Of a stretch of DNA of 64,000 nt, positions 28,029 through 36,105 are shown in pieces; within the stretch, counting starts at the first letter, position 1; every line of letters starts with the position of its first letter. This DNA is from Avibacterium sp. 20-132 (GTDB lineage: Bacteria > Pseudomonadota > Gammaproteobacteria > Enterobacterales > Pasteurellaceae): NCBI RefSeq assembly GCF_023611925.1, contig NZ_CP091456.1, forward strand, positions 372,001 to 436,000, read 5' to 3'. A model generated the notes under the pieces. The model worked only from the letters and a program-made list of their open reading frames with translations, did no database searches and was not told where the DNA came from. The translations under genes and the position numbers were made by a program.

Positions 28029-29015
28029 ATGAAACCAATGTTTAACAAAACTGATGAAAAAATTGTAAATCCTCGCGTAACAATGTTGCAGATTAGTGAA
28101 GATGAAGCAGGGCAACGCATTGATAACTATCTGTTAGCTAAGCTCAAAGGCGTGCCAAAAAGTTTAATCTATCGCATTTTACGCAAGGGTGAAGTGCGGG
28201 TGAATAAAGGGCGAATTAAGCCTGAATACAAATTGCAAAGTGGTGATATTGTGCGCGTACCGCCAGTTCGTGTGAGTGAAAAAGCCCAAGCCCCCGTATC
28301 AAAAAAACTGAATAAAGTCGCCCAATTAGAGCAACAAATTATTTTTGAAGATGAGGCTTTATTGGTACTGAATAAACCTTCTGGCATTGCAGTACACGGT
28401 GGCAGTGGATTAGATTTTGGCGTGATTGAAGCCTTGAGAGCATTACGCCCTGAAGCCCGTTTTTTAGAATTAGTACACCGTTTGGATCGTGATACCTCGG
28501 GCATTTTATTAGTGGCGAAAAAGCGTTCTGCGCTACGTCATTTGCACGAGCAACTGCGTAATAAAACCGTGCGTAAAGACTATCTTGCTTTAGTGCGTGG
28601 GCAGTGGCAATCTCATTGCAAAGCCATTAAAGCCCCGTTACTGAAAAATGAATTGGCAGGTGGAGAACGAATTGTGCGCGTCAGCGAACAAGGAAAGCCC
28701 TCAGAAACCTTATTTAGTATTGAAGAACGCTATGACAACGCCACGTTAGTGAAAGCCTCTCCTGTGACAGGGCGAACGCATCAAATTCGTGTGCATACGC
28801 AATATGCAGGTCATCCTATTGCCTTGGATAGCAAATATGGGGATAAACAGTTTGACAGTCAAATGGCGGAATTAGGATTAGAGCGGTTATTTTTACACGC
28901 CTACTCGATCCGCCTAGAACACCCAAAAACTCAAGAGACATTAACGATCACCGCACCACTTGAGAATACGCTCAAAGCGATCTTAAAACGCTTACGCCAA
29001 CAAAAATTTAGCTAA
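28029..29015 (+). CDS. rluC: 23S rRNA pseudouridine(955/2504/2580) synthase
   Basis: A 328-residue pseudouridine synthase acting on three uridines near the peptidyl transferase centre. The S4 domain (RIDNYLLAKLKGVPKSLIYRI) is followed by the RluA-type core with catalytic aspartate in HRLDRDTSGILLVAKK, and the C-terminal GRTHQIRVHTQYAGHPI motif. The IRKGEVRVNKGRIKPEYKL-type segment is closest to RluC. Divergence from rne is conserved with E. coli. Alternative starts at 28038 or 28083 cannot be excluded because no clear ribosome site precedes any. Confidence 0.93.
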   Translation: MKPMFNKTDEKIVNPRVTMLQISEDEAGQRIDNYLLAKLKGVPKSLIYRILRKGEVRVNKGRIKPEYKLQSGDIVRVPPVRVSEKAQAPVSKKLNKVAQLEQQIIFEDEALLVLNKPSGIAVHGGSGLDFGVIEALRALRPEARFLELVHRLDRDTSGILLVAKKRSALRHLHEQLRNKTVRKDYLALVRGQWQSHCKAIKAPLLKNELAGGERIVRVSEQGKPSETLFSIEERYDNATLVKASPVTGRTHQIRVHTQYAGHPIALDSKYGDKQFDSQMAELGLERLFLHAYSIRLEHPKTQETLTITAPLENTLKAILKRLRQQKFS

Positions 29016-29019
29016 AAAT

Positions 29020-29058
29020 AAGTGCGGTAGAAAAAATTGAAAAATTTCTACCGCACTT
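29020..29058. terminator. Uptake-signal terminator between rluC and clpX
   Basis: AAGTGCGGT (29020-29028) with ACCGCACTT (29050-29058); the stem continues as TAGAAA/TTTCTA, giving about 15 bp. It separates convergent genes. Confidence 0.85.
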
Positions 29059-29077
29059 TGTTTTAAGCTAATCTCAC

Positions 29078-30310
29078 TTAAGATTTATAAATCATTTTCG
29101 GGGGTTCGTTAGCCACGACTGTATTTTCATCAATAACTACTTTTTCAAGGTTTTCGATTGATGGCAAGTCATACATTGTGTCAAGCAACAACCCTTCCAC
29201 AATAGCGCGTAAACCACGCGCGCCTGTTTTACGTTCAATGGCTTTCTTCGCCATTGCGACTAAGGCTTCGTGAGTGAATTCAAGGGTTACTTCTTCAAAA
29301 CCAAATAAGGCTTGATATTGCTTAGTGAGTGCGTTTTTCGGCTCGGTGAGAATTTGGATCAAGGCGTCTTCATCCAATTCTGCCAGCGGTGCAATGACAG
29401 GCAAACGTCCGATAAATTCTGGAATTAAGCCAAATTTCATTAAATCATCTGGCTCAACTTGGGTGAATAATTCCGTTAGGGTGGCTTTGTTATCCTGCCC
29501 TTTCACTTCTGCCCCAAAACCAATACTACTTCCAACGTGAACACGTTTTTCTACGATTTTCTCTAAGCCTGCAAATGCCCCTCCACAAATGAACAAGATT
29601 TTAGAGGTATCAAGGCGTAGCATTTCTTGCTGTGGATGTTTACGTCCGCCTTGTGGTGGAATAGACGCAACGGTACCTTCAATTAATTTAAGCAAGGCTT
29701 GTTGCACGCCTTCGCCAGATACGTCGCGGGTGATTGAGGCATTTTCTGATTTACGGGTGATTTTATCAATCTCATCAATGTAAATGATGCCTTTTTCTGC
29801 TTTTTCGATGTCATAATCACAGTTTTGCAATAATTTTTGCAACACGTTTTCGACATCTTCTCCCACATATCCAGCCTCAGTTAAGGTGGTGGCATCAGCC
29901 ATTGCAAAAGGCACATTCAAGGTTCTTGCTAAGGTTTCCGCGAGCAACGTTTTTCCGCTTCCTGTTGGTCCAATCAACAAAATGTTACTTTTACCTAATT
30001 CAACTTCATCAGATTTATACCCGACTTGTTGGCGTTTATAATGATTATATACCGCTACCGCAAGCACTTTTTTCGCATAATCTTGCCCGATCACATAATC
30101 GTCCAAGTGCGCGCGAATTTGGTGTGGAGTTGGTAATTCTGTGGTTTTATTCGCCTCTGCTTGCTCTTGCTTTTCTGCATCAACAAGCAAATTATGACAA
30201 AGCTCAATACATTCATTACAAATTGCGCCGTCTTCTCCTGCGATCAATTTTTGTACTTCACTGCGTTCTTTGCCACACATTGAGCAATGTGGCTGTTTTT
30301 CTGTTGTCAT
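29078..30310 (-). CDS. clpX: ClpX, ATPase subunit of ClpXP protease
   Basis: A 410-residue AAA+ unfoldase. The N-terminal zinc-binding domain shows C9, C12, C31 and C34. Walker A is GPTGSGKT, Walker B is [10 protein letters not shown], and the [22 protein letters not shown] stretch contains sensor and pore-adjacent elements. IGF loop sequence for ClpP docking is seen as [11 protein letters not shown]. It lies four bases after clpP, so the pair is translated together. The order tig-clpP-clpX is that of E. coli, but lon does not follow. Confidence 0.96.
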   Translation of the reverse strand: MTTEKQPHCSMCGKERSEVQKLIAGEDGAICNECIELCHNLLVDAEKQEQAEANKTTELPTPHQIRAHLDDYVIGQDYAKKVLAVAVYNHYKRQQVGYKSDEVELGKSNILLIGPTGSGKTLLAETLARTLNVPFAMADATTLTEAGYVGEDVENVLQKLLQNCDYDIEKAEKGIIYIDEIDKITRKSENASITRDVSGEGVQQALLKLIEGTVASIPPQGGRKHPQQEMLRLDTSKILFICGGAFAGLEKIVEKRVHVGSSIGFGAEVKGQDNKATLTELFTQVEPDDLMKFGLIPEFIGRLPVIAPLAELDEDALIQILTEPKNALTKQYQALFGFEEVTLEFTHEALVAMAKKAIERKTGARGLRAIVEGLLLDTMYDLPSIENLEKVVIDENTVVANEPPKMIYKS

Positions 30311-30313
30311 CGC

Positions 30314-30916
30314 TTATTCCGTTTCTCTTTTTACTAGTACTTCATCAATTAAACCGTATAATTTTGCCTGTTCTGCTGACATAAAATTATCACGATCCGT
30401 ATCTTGTTCTACTTTCTCAAAAGGCTGTCCTGTGTGGAATGCTAATCTTTCATTCAACGTACGCTTAATTTTTAAGATTTCTTGTGCGTGGATGTGAATG
30501 TCAGAAGCTTGTCCACGATACCCGCCTAAAGGTTGGTGAATCATCACACGGGCATTTGGCAATGCGGCACGTTTACCCGGTGCGCCCCCAGCTAATAAAA
30601 ATGCACCCATTGAGCAAGCTTGTCCAATACATAGGGTACGCACATCTGGTTTAATAAATTGCATAGTGTCATAAATTGCCATTCCTGCCGTCACCACGCC
30701 GCCGGGTGAGTTGATATAAAGACTAATATCTTTATCTGGGTTTTCTGATTCTAAAAACAGCAGTTGGGCCACGATTAAATTGGCCATATTGTCTTCAACT
30801 TGACCGCTTAGAAAAATAATACGCTCTTTTAATAAACGTGAGTAAATATCGTAAGAACGTTCGCCACGTGCGGTTTGTTCAACCACCATAGGAATTAAAG
30901 CCATCGTATTCTCCAT
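30314..30916 (-). CDS. clpP: ClpP, proteolytic subunit of ClpXP
   Basis: A 200-residue serine protease forming the tetradecameric chamber. The catalytic triad is S102 ([11 protein letters not shown]), H127 ([11 protein letters not shown]) and D176 (DTDRDNFMS), with the spacing of E. coli ClpP. The N-terminal [23 protein letters not shown] offers two ATG starts; the second, four codons later, is preceded by GGAG and may be used as well. A short processed propeptide is expected in the family. Confidence 0.95.
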   Translation of the reverse strand: MENTMALIPMVVEQTARGERSYDIYSRLLKERIIFLSGQVEDNMANLIVAQLLFLESENPDKDISLYINSPGGVVTAGMAIYDTMQFIKPDVRTLCIGQACSMGAFLLAGGAPGKRAALPNARVMIHQPLGGYRGQASDIHIHAQEILKIKRTLNERLAFHTGQPFEKVEQDTDRDNFMSAEQAKLYGLIDEVLVKRETE

Positions 30917-31027
30917 CGGTTTTCCTTTTGTATCAAAGAGTTATAAAAATTATAGTAAATTGAATTTAACCCATTGCCTTACACTGAATTAAGTTCAATC
31001 CACTTGATGTGGTGAATTATATAACAA

Positions 31028-31064
31028 AAGTGCGGTCATTTTTGTGAAAAAAACGACCGCACTT
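31028..31064. repeat. Inverted uptake-signal pair between tig and clpP
   Basis: AAGTGCGGT (31028-31036) and ACCGCACTT (31056-31064), with the stem extended by TC/GA. It lies 24 bases past the tig stop and is probably the tig terminator, separating it from clpP. Confidence 0.75.
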
Positions 31065-31087
31065 TGAAATCAATGAGTTACAGCAAA

Positions 31088-32386
31088 TTATGCTTGTGGA
31101 TTCATTACTTCATCAAATGATGCTGGTTTTTCAGTTACCTGTGCTTTCGCTAATACGGCATCAATTGCTTGATCTTCTAAAACAACGTTACGAATATTGT
31201 TCATTAATTCTTTGTTGTTTTTATAATATTCCACCACTTCTGATGGTTGTTCGTAAGCAGATGCAATATCTTGAATCATTGCGTCAGCGCGCGCTTCGTC
31301 TGCTTTTAATTCATTTGATGCAATCACTTCAGAAAGTAATAAACCAACTTGAACGCGACGTTTTGCTTGCTCTTCAAATAATTCACGTGGTAATTGTGCC
31401 GCTTGTTGCTGATTTCCACCAAAACGTTGTGCCGCTTGCTGACGTAAAACCTCAATCTCTTGCTCAACCGCAGCCGCAGGAACATCAATTGGGTTTTGTT
31501 CAATTAACCCTTCAATAACTTGGTTTTTCACGCGTGCTGTTAAGGCGTTTTTCAACTCACGTTGCATATTTTTGGCAATTTCTGTGCGTAAATCTGCCAC
31601 GGTTTTGGTATTTGGACCAAATTTCGCTACAAATTCATCCGTTAATTCTGGTAATACCATCACTTCTACTTTTTTCAACGTAATAGCAAATTTTGCCGCT
31701 TTACCTTTTAAGTTTTCAGCGTGATATTCTTCTGGGAAGGTAACATCAATATCAAATTGCTCACCCGCTTTATGACCAATAATGCCTTCTTCAAAGCCTG
31801 GGATCATTCGACCTTGTCCCATTGCTAATACGAAATCAGTGGCTTTTCCGCCCTCAAATTCTTCACCATCAACGGTACCAACAAAGTCGATTGTGACACG
31901 ATCATCTGCTTTTGCTGGCTCTTGGGTTTCTTCCCAGGTTGCTTGCTGTTTGCGTAACACATCAACCATTTTATCAATGTCTGCTTCACTGATTTCAACA
32001 ACCGGTTTTTCTACTTTAATTTGATCTAAACCTTTCAACTCCACTTCTGGATACACTTCAAAGGTTGCTGTGAAAACAAGATCTTTACCTGCTTCAAACT
32101 GTTCAACGTTGAAACTTGGACGACCAGCAAGATTTACTTTGCTATCAACAAGTACATTGAAGAAGTGTTTCTGTAATAAATCACCTAATACATCTTGACG
32201 CACAGATGCCCCAAAACGTTTTTCAATAATATGTGGGGGAACTTTACCTTTACGGAAACCATCTACGCGTGCATTTTTTGCTACGCGTTTTAATTCTTCA
32301 CGCACCGCTTGATCTACGGTTTCAGCAGGAACGGTGATAGCGACACGACGCTCAAGACCTTGAGTTGTTTCAATATTAAATGACAT
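31088..32386 (-). CDS. tig: Trigger factor
   Basis: A 432-residue ribosome-bound chaperone and prolyl isomerase that meets nascent chains. The ribosome-docking signature [17 protein letters not shown] is near residue 43. The FKBP-type PPIase domain lies at about 150-245 ([32 protein letters not shown]). The long helical C-terminal arms follow, ending [14 protein letters not shown]. Length equals E. coli Tig. It is first in the tig-clpP-clpX cluster. Confidence 0.96.
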   Translation of the reverse strand: MSFNIETTQGLERRVAITVPAETVDQAVREELKRVAKNARVDGFRKGKVPPHIIEKRFGASVRQDVLGDLLQKHFFNVLVDSKVNLAGRPSFNVEQFEAGKDLVFTATFEVYPEVELKGLDQIKVEKPVVEISEADIDKMVDVLRKQQATWEETQEPAKADDRVTIDFVGTVDGEEFEGGKATDFVLAMGQGRMIPGFEEGIIGHKAGEQFDIDVTFPEEYHAENLKGKAAKFAITLKKVEVMVLPELTDEFVAKFGPNTKTVADLRTEIAKNMQRELKNALTARVKNQVIEGLIEQNPIDVPAAAVEQEIEVLRQQAAQRFGGNQQQAAQLPRELFEEQAKRRVQVGLLLSEVIASNELKADEARADAMIQDIASAYEQPSEVVEYYKNNKELMNNIRNVVLEDQAIDAVLAKAQVTEKPASFDEVMNPQA

Positions 32387-32546
32387 TATGTTACCTCAAA
32401 ATGAATTTGCACTCGGCGAATACTAACACCGAACACGTTAGTAAATAAAAGTTAAAAAGACATCAAATTATAGCGATACAACGCTCGCCCGTCGAGATAT
32501 TGAGAAATAAAAAACCACAACTGGCTATTTTTTACACTAAAAAAAG

Positions 32547-32571
32547 AAAAGCCTTACAAAATAAGGCTTTT
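32547..32571. terminator. Terminator of kbp
   Basis: AAAAGCCTTA (32547-32556), loop CAAAA, TAAGGCTTTT (32562-32571), with A and T flanks. Confidence 0.85.
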
Positions 32572-32583
32572 GCGTTAGTGTTA

Positions 32584-33027
32584 TTAAAGTGATTTTGGTA
32601 AACGAATTTTCTGTCCCGGAAAGATCTTATCCGCATCTTTGATCACTTCTTTGTTTGCCTCAACAATCGCGGTGTATTTTGCGCCATTCCCATAGGTTTT
32701 TTCTGCAATTTTCCAAAGGGTATCGCCTTTTTGGATCACATAAAACTCTTCATCAGTAGCTAAACGCTCACCGTTCTCAATCGCTACCCCTTCGACATTC
32801 ACCGAATTAATGCCTACCACGTTGCCCGCCATTAAAATGGCTTTTTCCAATGCTTCCGCTGATGTGGCATTGCCTTCAATTTTCGCCACCCCCTCTTCGA
32901 CTTTGACAGAAAGATTTTCCACGCCCGGATTATCTTCTGCAATGTGTTTTTCCACGGCTTCAGAGGCATCTTCTTCTTTTGAGAAAAGTTTTCGACCGAT
33001 GTCACCAACAAAATCAAATAAACCCAT
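32584..33027 (-). CDS. kbp: Potassium-binding BON-LysM protein Kbp (YgaU)
   Basis: A 147-residue soluble protein with an N-terminal BON domain (residues ~20-85) and a C-terminal LysM domain (FYVIQKGDTLWKIAEKTYG to PGQKIRLPKSL). This two-domain layout and the start MGLFDFVGDIGRKLF match E. coli Kbp, a cytoplasmic K+ sensor needed for growth at high potassium. The ATG at 33027 follows AAGGAGC; an upstream in-frame start adds 17 residues and is less likely. K+ binding is inferred from the family. Confidence 0.88.
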   Translation of the reverse strand: MGLFDFVGDIGRKLFSKEEDASEAVEKHIAEDNPGVENLSVKVEEGVAKIEGNATSAEALEKAILMAGNVVGINSVNVEGVAIENGERLATDEEFYVIQKGDTLWKIAEKTYGNGAKYTAIVEANKEVIKDADKIFPGQKIRLPKSL

Positions 33028-33217
33028 TTTTTGCTCCTTATTTATAAAACATTGAGTTCGGCTGCTAACCTTACCCAATTCACCTTCATAAGTCTATATA
33101 CCTTCTATAAATAATCTTGATCTTTACATTAATTGAAAATTCTTCGCAAAAAAAGCACCGCGCTTTTCTTTCTTTTATACTAAAATAGCCGCCAATTTTA
33201 GTTATTAAGGAAAAATT

Positions 33218-34051
33218 ATGCGTTGGCAAGGTCGTAGAGAAAGTTCTAATGTGGAAGACAGAAGAAGTGCAAGGGGCAGTTTCGGCGGTGGTAAAAAAAC
33301 GGGCGTACTCGGCTTTATTATTTTACTGGTTGGTGCTTATTATGGTGTTGATTTATCAGGGCTTGTTGGTACACCTGATTTTGGTAGTCAAACTCACCAA
33401 ATGACAGTGAACAGCCAAGAAGAGCAAGAGCTAAACAGCCTTTCTCGCGTGGTATTAGCGGATACAGAAACGGTGTGGAGTAATTATTTCGCGCAAAAAA
33501 ATCAGCGCTATGTCCCACCTATTATGGTACTGTATAACGGTGCAACGTCCACCGCTTGCGGTACAGGGCAATCTGCAATGGGACCATTTTATTGTCCTAA
33601 CGATCATCGTGTTTATTTGGATTTGTCGTTTTATCGTGATATGAAACATCAACTCGGGGCGGAAGGAGAATCCGCTTTCGCCTATGTCATCGCACACGAA
33701 GTCGGACATCATATCCAAAACTTACTTGGCATTTTGCCGAAAGTACATCGAGCGCAACAAAGCCTTAGCCAAGCGCAAGCGAATCAGCTTTCCGTTAAGT
33801 TAGAATTACAGGCAGACTGTTTTGCTGGTGTATGGGCTAATCAAGCAGCAAAAACGGGATTATTTGAAGCAGGTGACTTAGAAAAAGCCTTCCGTGCCGC
33901 TGAGGCAGTAGGGGACGATCGCTTACAAAAACGCTCACAAGGCTATGCCGTACCAGACAGCTTTACCCACGGCACCTCAGCACAGCGTTTAACGTGGTTT
34001 AAACGCGGTTTACAAACGGGTCAGCCAAGTCAATGTAACACGTTTAATTAA
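33218..34051 (+). CDS. ypfJ: Predicted neutral zinc metallopeptidase, YpfJ family
   Basis: A 277-residue membrane-anchored protein. The N-terminus is positively charged and Ser/Gly rich, followed by one membrane helix at about 29-44. The zinc-peptidase motif HEVGHH is at 160-165 (H160, E161, H164), with a downstream QADCFAGVWA segment that likely gives the third ligand. The family is widespread (also called KPN_00-type or DUF/Zn-peptidase), but its substrate is unknown. The HExxH residues are intact, so activity is plausible. It is transcribed alone after AAGGAAAAATT. Confidence 0.85.
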   Translation: MRWQGRRESSNVEDRRSARGSFGGGKKTGVLGFIILLVGAYYGVDLSGLVGTPDFGSQTHQMTVNSQEEQELNSLSRVVLADTETVWSNYFAQKNQRYVPPIMVLYNGATSTACGTGQSAMGPFYCPNDHRVYLDLSFYRDMKHQLGAEGESAFAYVIAHEVGHHIQNLLGILPKVHRAQQSLSQAQANQLSVKLELQADCFAGVWANQAAKTGLFEAGDLEKAFRAAEAVGDDRLQKRSQGYAVPDSFTHGTSAQRLTWFKRGLQTGQPSQCNTFN

Positions 34052-34071
34052 TGGGCAAATAAAGAGAGATT

Positions 34072-34109
34072 AAGTGCGGTAGAAAAATTAAACATTTTAC
34101 ACCGCACTT
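34072..34109. terminator. Uptake-signal terminator after ypfJ
   Basis: AAGTGCGGT (34072-34080) with ACCGCACTT (34101-34109). Confidence 0.75.
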
Positions 34110-34120
34110 ATGTTTTATAA

Positions 34121-34152
34121 AAAATTGCTTATCTTTTGGGATAAGCAATTTT
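34121..34152. terminator. Second terminator between ypfJ and the pirin gene
   Basis: AAAATTGCTTATC (34121-34133) with GATAAGCAATTTT (34140-34152), a 13-bp perfect stem; it suits the minus-strand pirin gene. Confidence 0.88.
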
Positions 34153-34160
34153 TTAAGCCC

Positions 34161-34880
34161 TTATTGTGGCAATACCATTGGTACTTCCATTAATAAAATT
34201 TCTGTATCAGAATCAGCCACCACATCAAAACTTGCGGTATCCCAAATACCTAAACCATCACGGCTTGATAGCTGTTTTCCAGCAATCGTTGCATTACCTT
34301 TTAGTACAAAAGCATACACACCATTGCCTGCTTTATGTAGGTCATATATTTTGCTTGTACCCTGATCAAATTTTGCAAGAAAGAACCACGCATCTTGGTG
34401 AATCCATACGCCTTCATCATCCGCATTTGGTGAAAGAATTTGTTGGAAATCGTTGCGTCTTTCCCCTTCCACAATACGCATTTGCTGATAACGAGGTGCT
34501 ACATTACGTTGATTAGGAAATACCCAAATTTGCAAAAATTGCACTGGCATATCCGCATTTGGGTTCATTTCGCTATGTGTAATGCCTGTTCCCGCAGACA
34601 TCACTTGAATATCACCTTGGCGAATAACACCGCCGTTACCCATACTATCTTTGTGAGCTAAATCGCCGTTTAATGGAATGGAAATGATTTCCATATTATC
34701 GTGCGGATGCGTGCCAAACCCCATTCCCCCCTCAACATAATCATCATTAATTACACGTAAAGCGCCGAAATGTATGCGATTAGGATCGTAATAATTCGCA
34801 AAGCTAAAAGTATGACGGCTTTTTAACCAACCGTGATTAGCATTACCACGGCTATTTGCTGAATGAAATACAGTATTCAT
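34161..34880 (-). CDS. Pirin-family bicupin protein (YhhW-like)
   Basis: A 239-residue pirin of the type whose E. coli members YhhW and YhaK have been studied; YhhW shows quercetin 2,3-dioxygenase activity. The N-terminal cupin holds the metal-binding pattern GFGTHPHDNMEIISI and GTGITHSEMNPN, with the expected histidines and glutamate. The C-terminal cupin is degenerate, as is usual. The physiological substrate is unknown. It is monocistronic, with the ATG following GGAGCTTCAAT. Confidence 0.87.
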   Translation of the reverse strand: MNTVFHSANSRGNANHGWLKSRHTFSFANYYDPNRIHFGALRVINDDYVEGGMGFGTHPHDNMEIISIPLNGDLAHKDSMGNGGVIRQGDIQVMSAGTGITHSEMNPNADMPVQFLQIWVFPNQRNVAPRYQQMRIVEGERRNDFQQILSPNADDEGVWIHQDAWFFLAKFDQGTSKIYDLHKAGNGVYAFVLKGNATIAGKQLSSRDGLGIWDTASFDVVADSDTEILLMEVPMVLPQ

Positions 34881-35077
34881 ATTGAAGCTCCTAATTCTGT
34901 TTAATTCACTTATGTTATAAAACGCATTTTACGCCACTGAATTAGAAGATAAAGCGCAATTCTGTGAATACTTCTTTTCTCATTGGTAAATAATAAGAGG
35001 AAAAGATTCACTTTTACACATAAAATAGTAAAAAAAGTGCAATATTTTCCACCGCACTTTTCTTTTAGCGAAATCGG

Positions 35078-35812
35078 CTATTTTTCTGCAATTCCTGCAA
35101 CAATATGGCAAATGCTACCTTTGCTACCATAATGGCAAGGCATTAAATAGAAATCCTTGCCACCCTTTTCATAGCTTTTACCTAAGATCAAACTATTACA
35201 ATTTTTAGCCAGAATAAAATACTGCTCGGCGTTAATTTCTAACTTGTGATACATATCTTTATTGAAAGGGCGTAAATAGCCCACAAGGCAGGCAAGAATC
35301 ACAAAGTAAAAATAAATCACCACTGCGGTCGGCACGATATTGAGTTGTTTTTTCGCAAGAGATTGCCATAGCATACAAATATTATAACGCGTGAAAAAAC
35401 GGCATAATAGAAGGCTGATTACAAGCAATCCAGCGACATAAATTAATAAGCTATAAAGCGTAAACACTTTGATCAGCACCGTAATTTCCAAAAATAATGG
35501 AAAGGTTAAAATAAAGCAGGTTAATAAGGTGCGAACAAAATTAAAAGGGGATGAAGAGAGCTTATCTTTCAATAAAATCAATAGTCTAATACCTAAAATA
35601 TAGGTAAGAAGCATAAAAGCAGACACGCCGAGAACGTGAAATAAGCTGCGTGCAATATCTGCTCTGCCCACTTCAACGATATCCCAAGGATAACCATAAT
35701 ACCAAGCTAACCCCCAGTTATAACAATAAGCCACAGACCAGCCTACTAATACTAGAAAGCCGAATAAAATAGAAGAATTGAGTAATTTAGTAAAAGAAAT
35801 ACGTTCGTTCAT
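35078..35812 (-). CDS. Polytopic membrane protein of unknown function
   Basis: I do not recognise this 244-residue protein. Hydrophobic stretches at about 10-30, 50-75, 90-115, 118-140 and 165-185 suggest four to five membrane helices. They are followed by a C-terminal soluble tail of about 60 residues with four cysteines (NCNSLI, PCHYG, ICHIV). The tail (YFILAKNCNSLILGKSYEKG) looks like a small folded domain, probably outside the membrane. The ATG at 35812 follows GAGAGAGG closely; a TTG four codons upstream is the alternative. It is single, between pirin and adhE, and nothing near it suggests a role. Confidence 0.6.
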   Translation of the reverse strand: MNERISFTKLLNSSILFGFLVLVGWSVAYCYNWGLAWYYGYPWDIVEVGRADIARSLFHVLGVSAFMLLTYILGIRLLILLKDKLSSSPFNFVRTLLTCFILTFPLFLEITVLIKVFTLYSLLIYVAGLLVISLLLCRFFTRYNICMLWQSLAKKQLNIVPTAVVIYFYFVILACLVGYLRPFNKDMYHKLEINAEQYFILAKNCNSLILGKSYEKGGKDFYLMPCHYGSKGSICHIVAGIAEK

Positions 35813-35986
35813 AACCTCTCTCAAATAGGAATGATTATCAAGCGTTAAAATTTTAAGCTATTTTTTTCATCTTTTAAATTAATTTCACTTTGCTTTGCGA
35901 ATGGTTGGATCTCTATAAAAAACAAGGCAATTTTTTATTTGTTAAAATAGCGTTAAATCATTGTAAAACAAGCGTATTTTGAGTAT

Positions 35987-36057
35987 TTGATCTAGATCAG
36001 CGTTTCCGTCTTTAATGCAAAATTGTTTAAGCACTTATCCCTCCAAGTAGGTATAAT
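35987..36057 (+). promoter_or_regulatory. adhE promoter with FNR-like site
   Basis: TTGAT-CTAG-ATCAG at 35987-36000 matches the FNR box except the last base. TATAAT lies at 36052-36057, placing the site about 70 bases upstream of transcription start. Anaerobic expression of adhE fits. Confidence 0.5.
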
Positions 36058-36105
36058 TTTTCACAGAAAAAAATTATCAATTTATAAACTTTAGGAGAAA
36101 TCATT

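Noticed and set aside
30314..30916. Missing lon after clpX as a deletion
   Set aside because: Gene order differs between families; absence at this spot says nothing about the rest of the genome.
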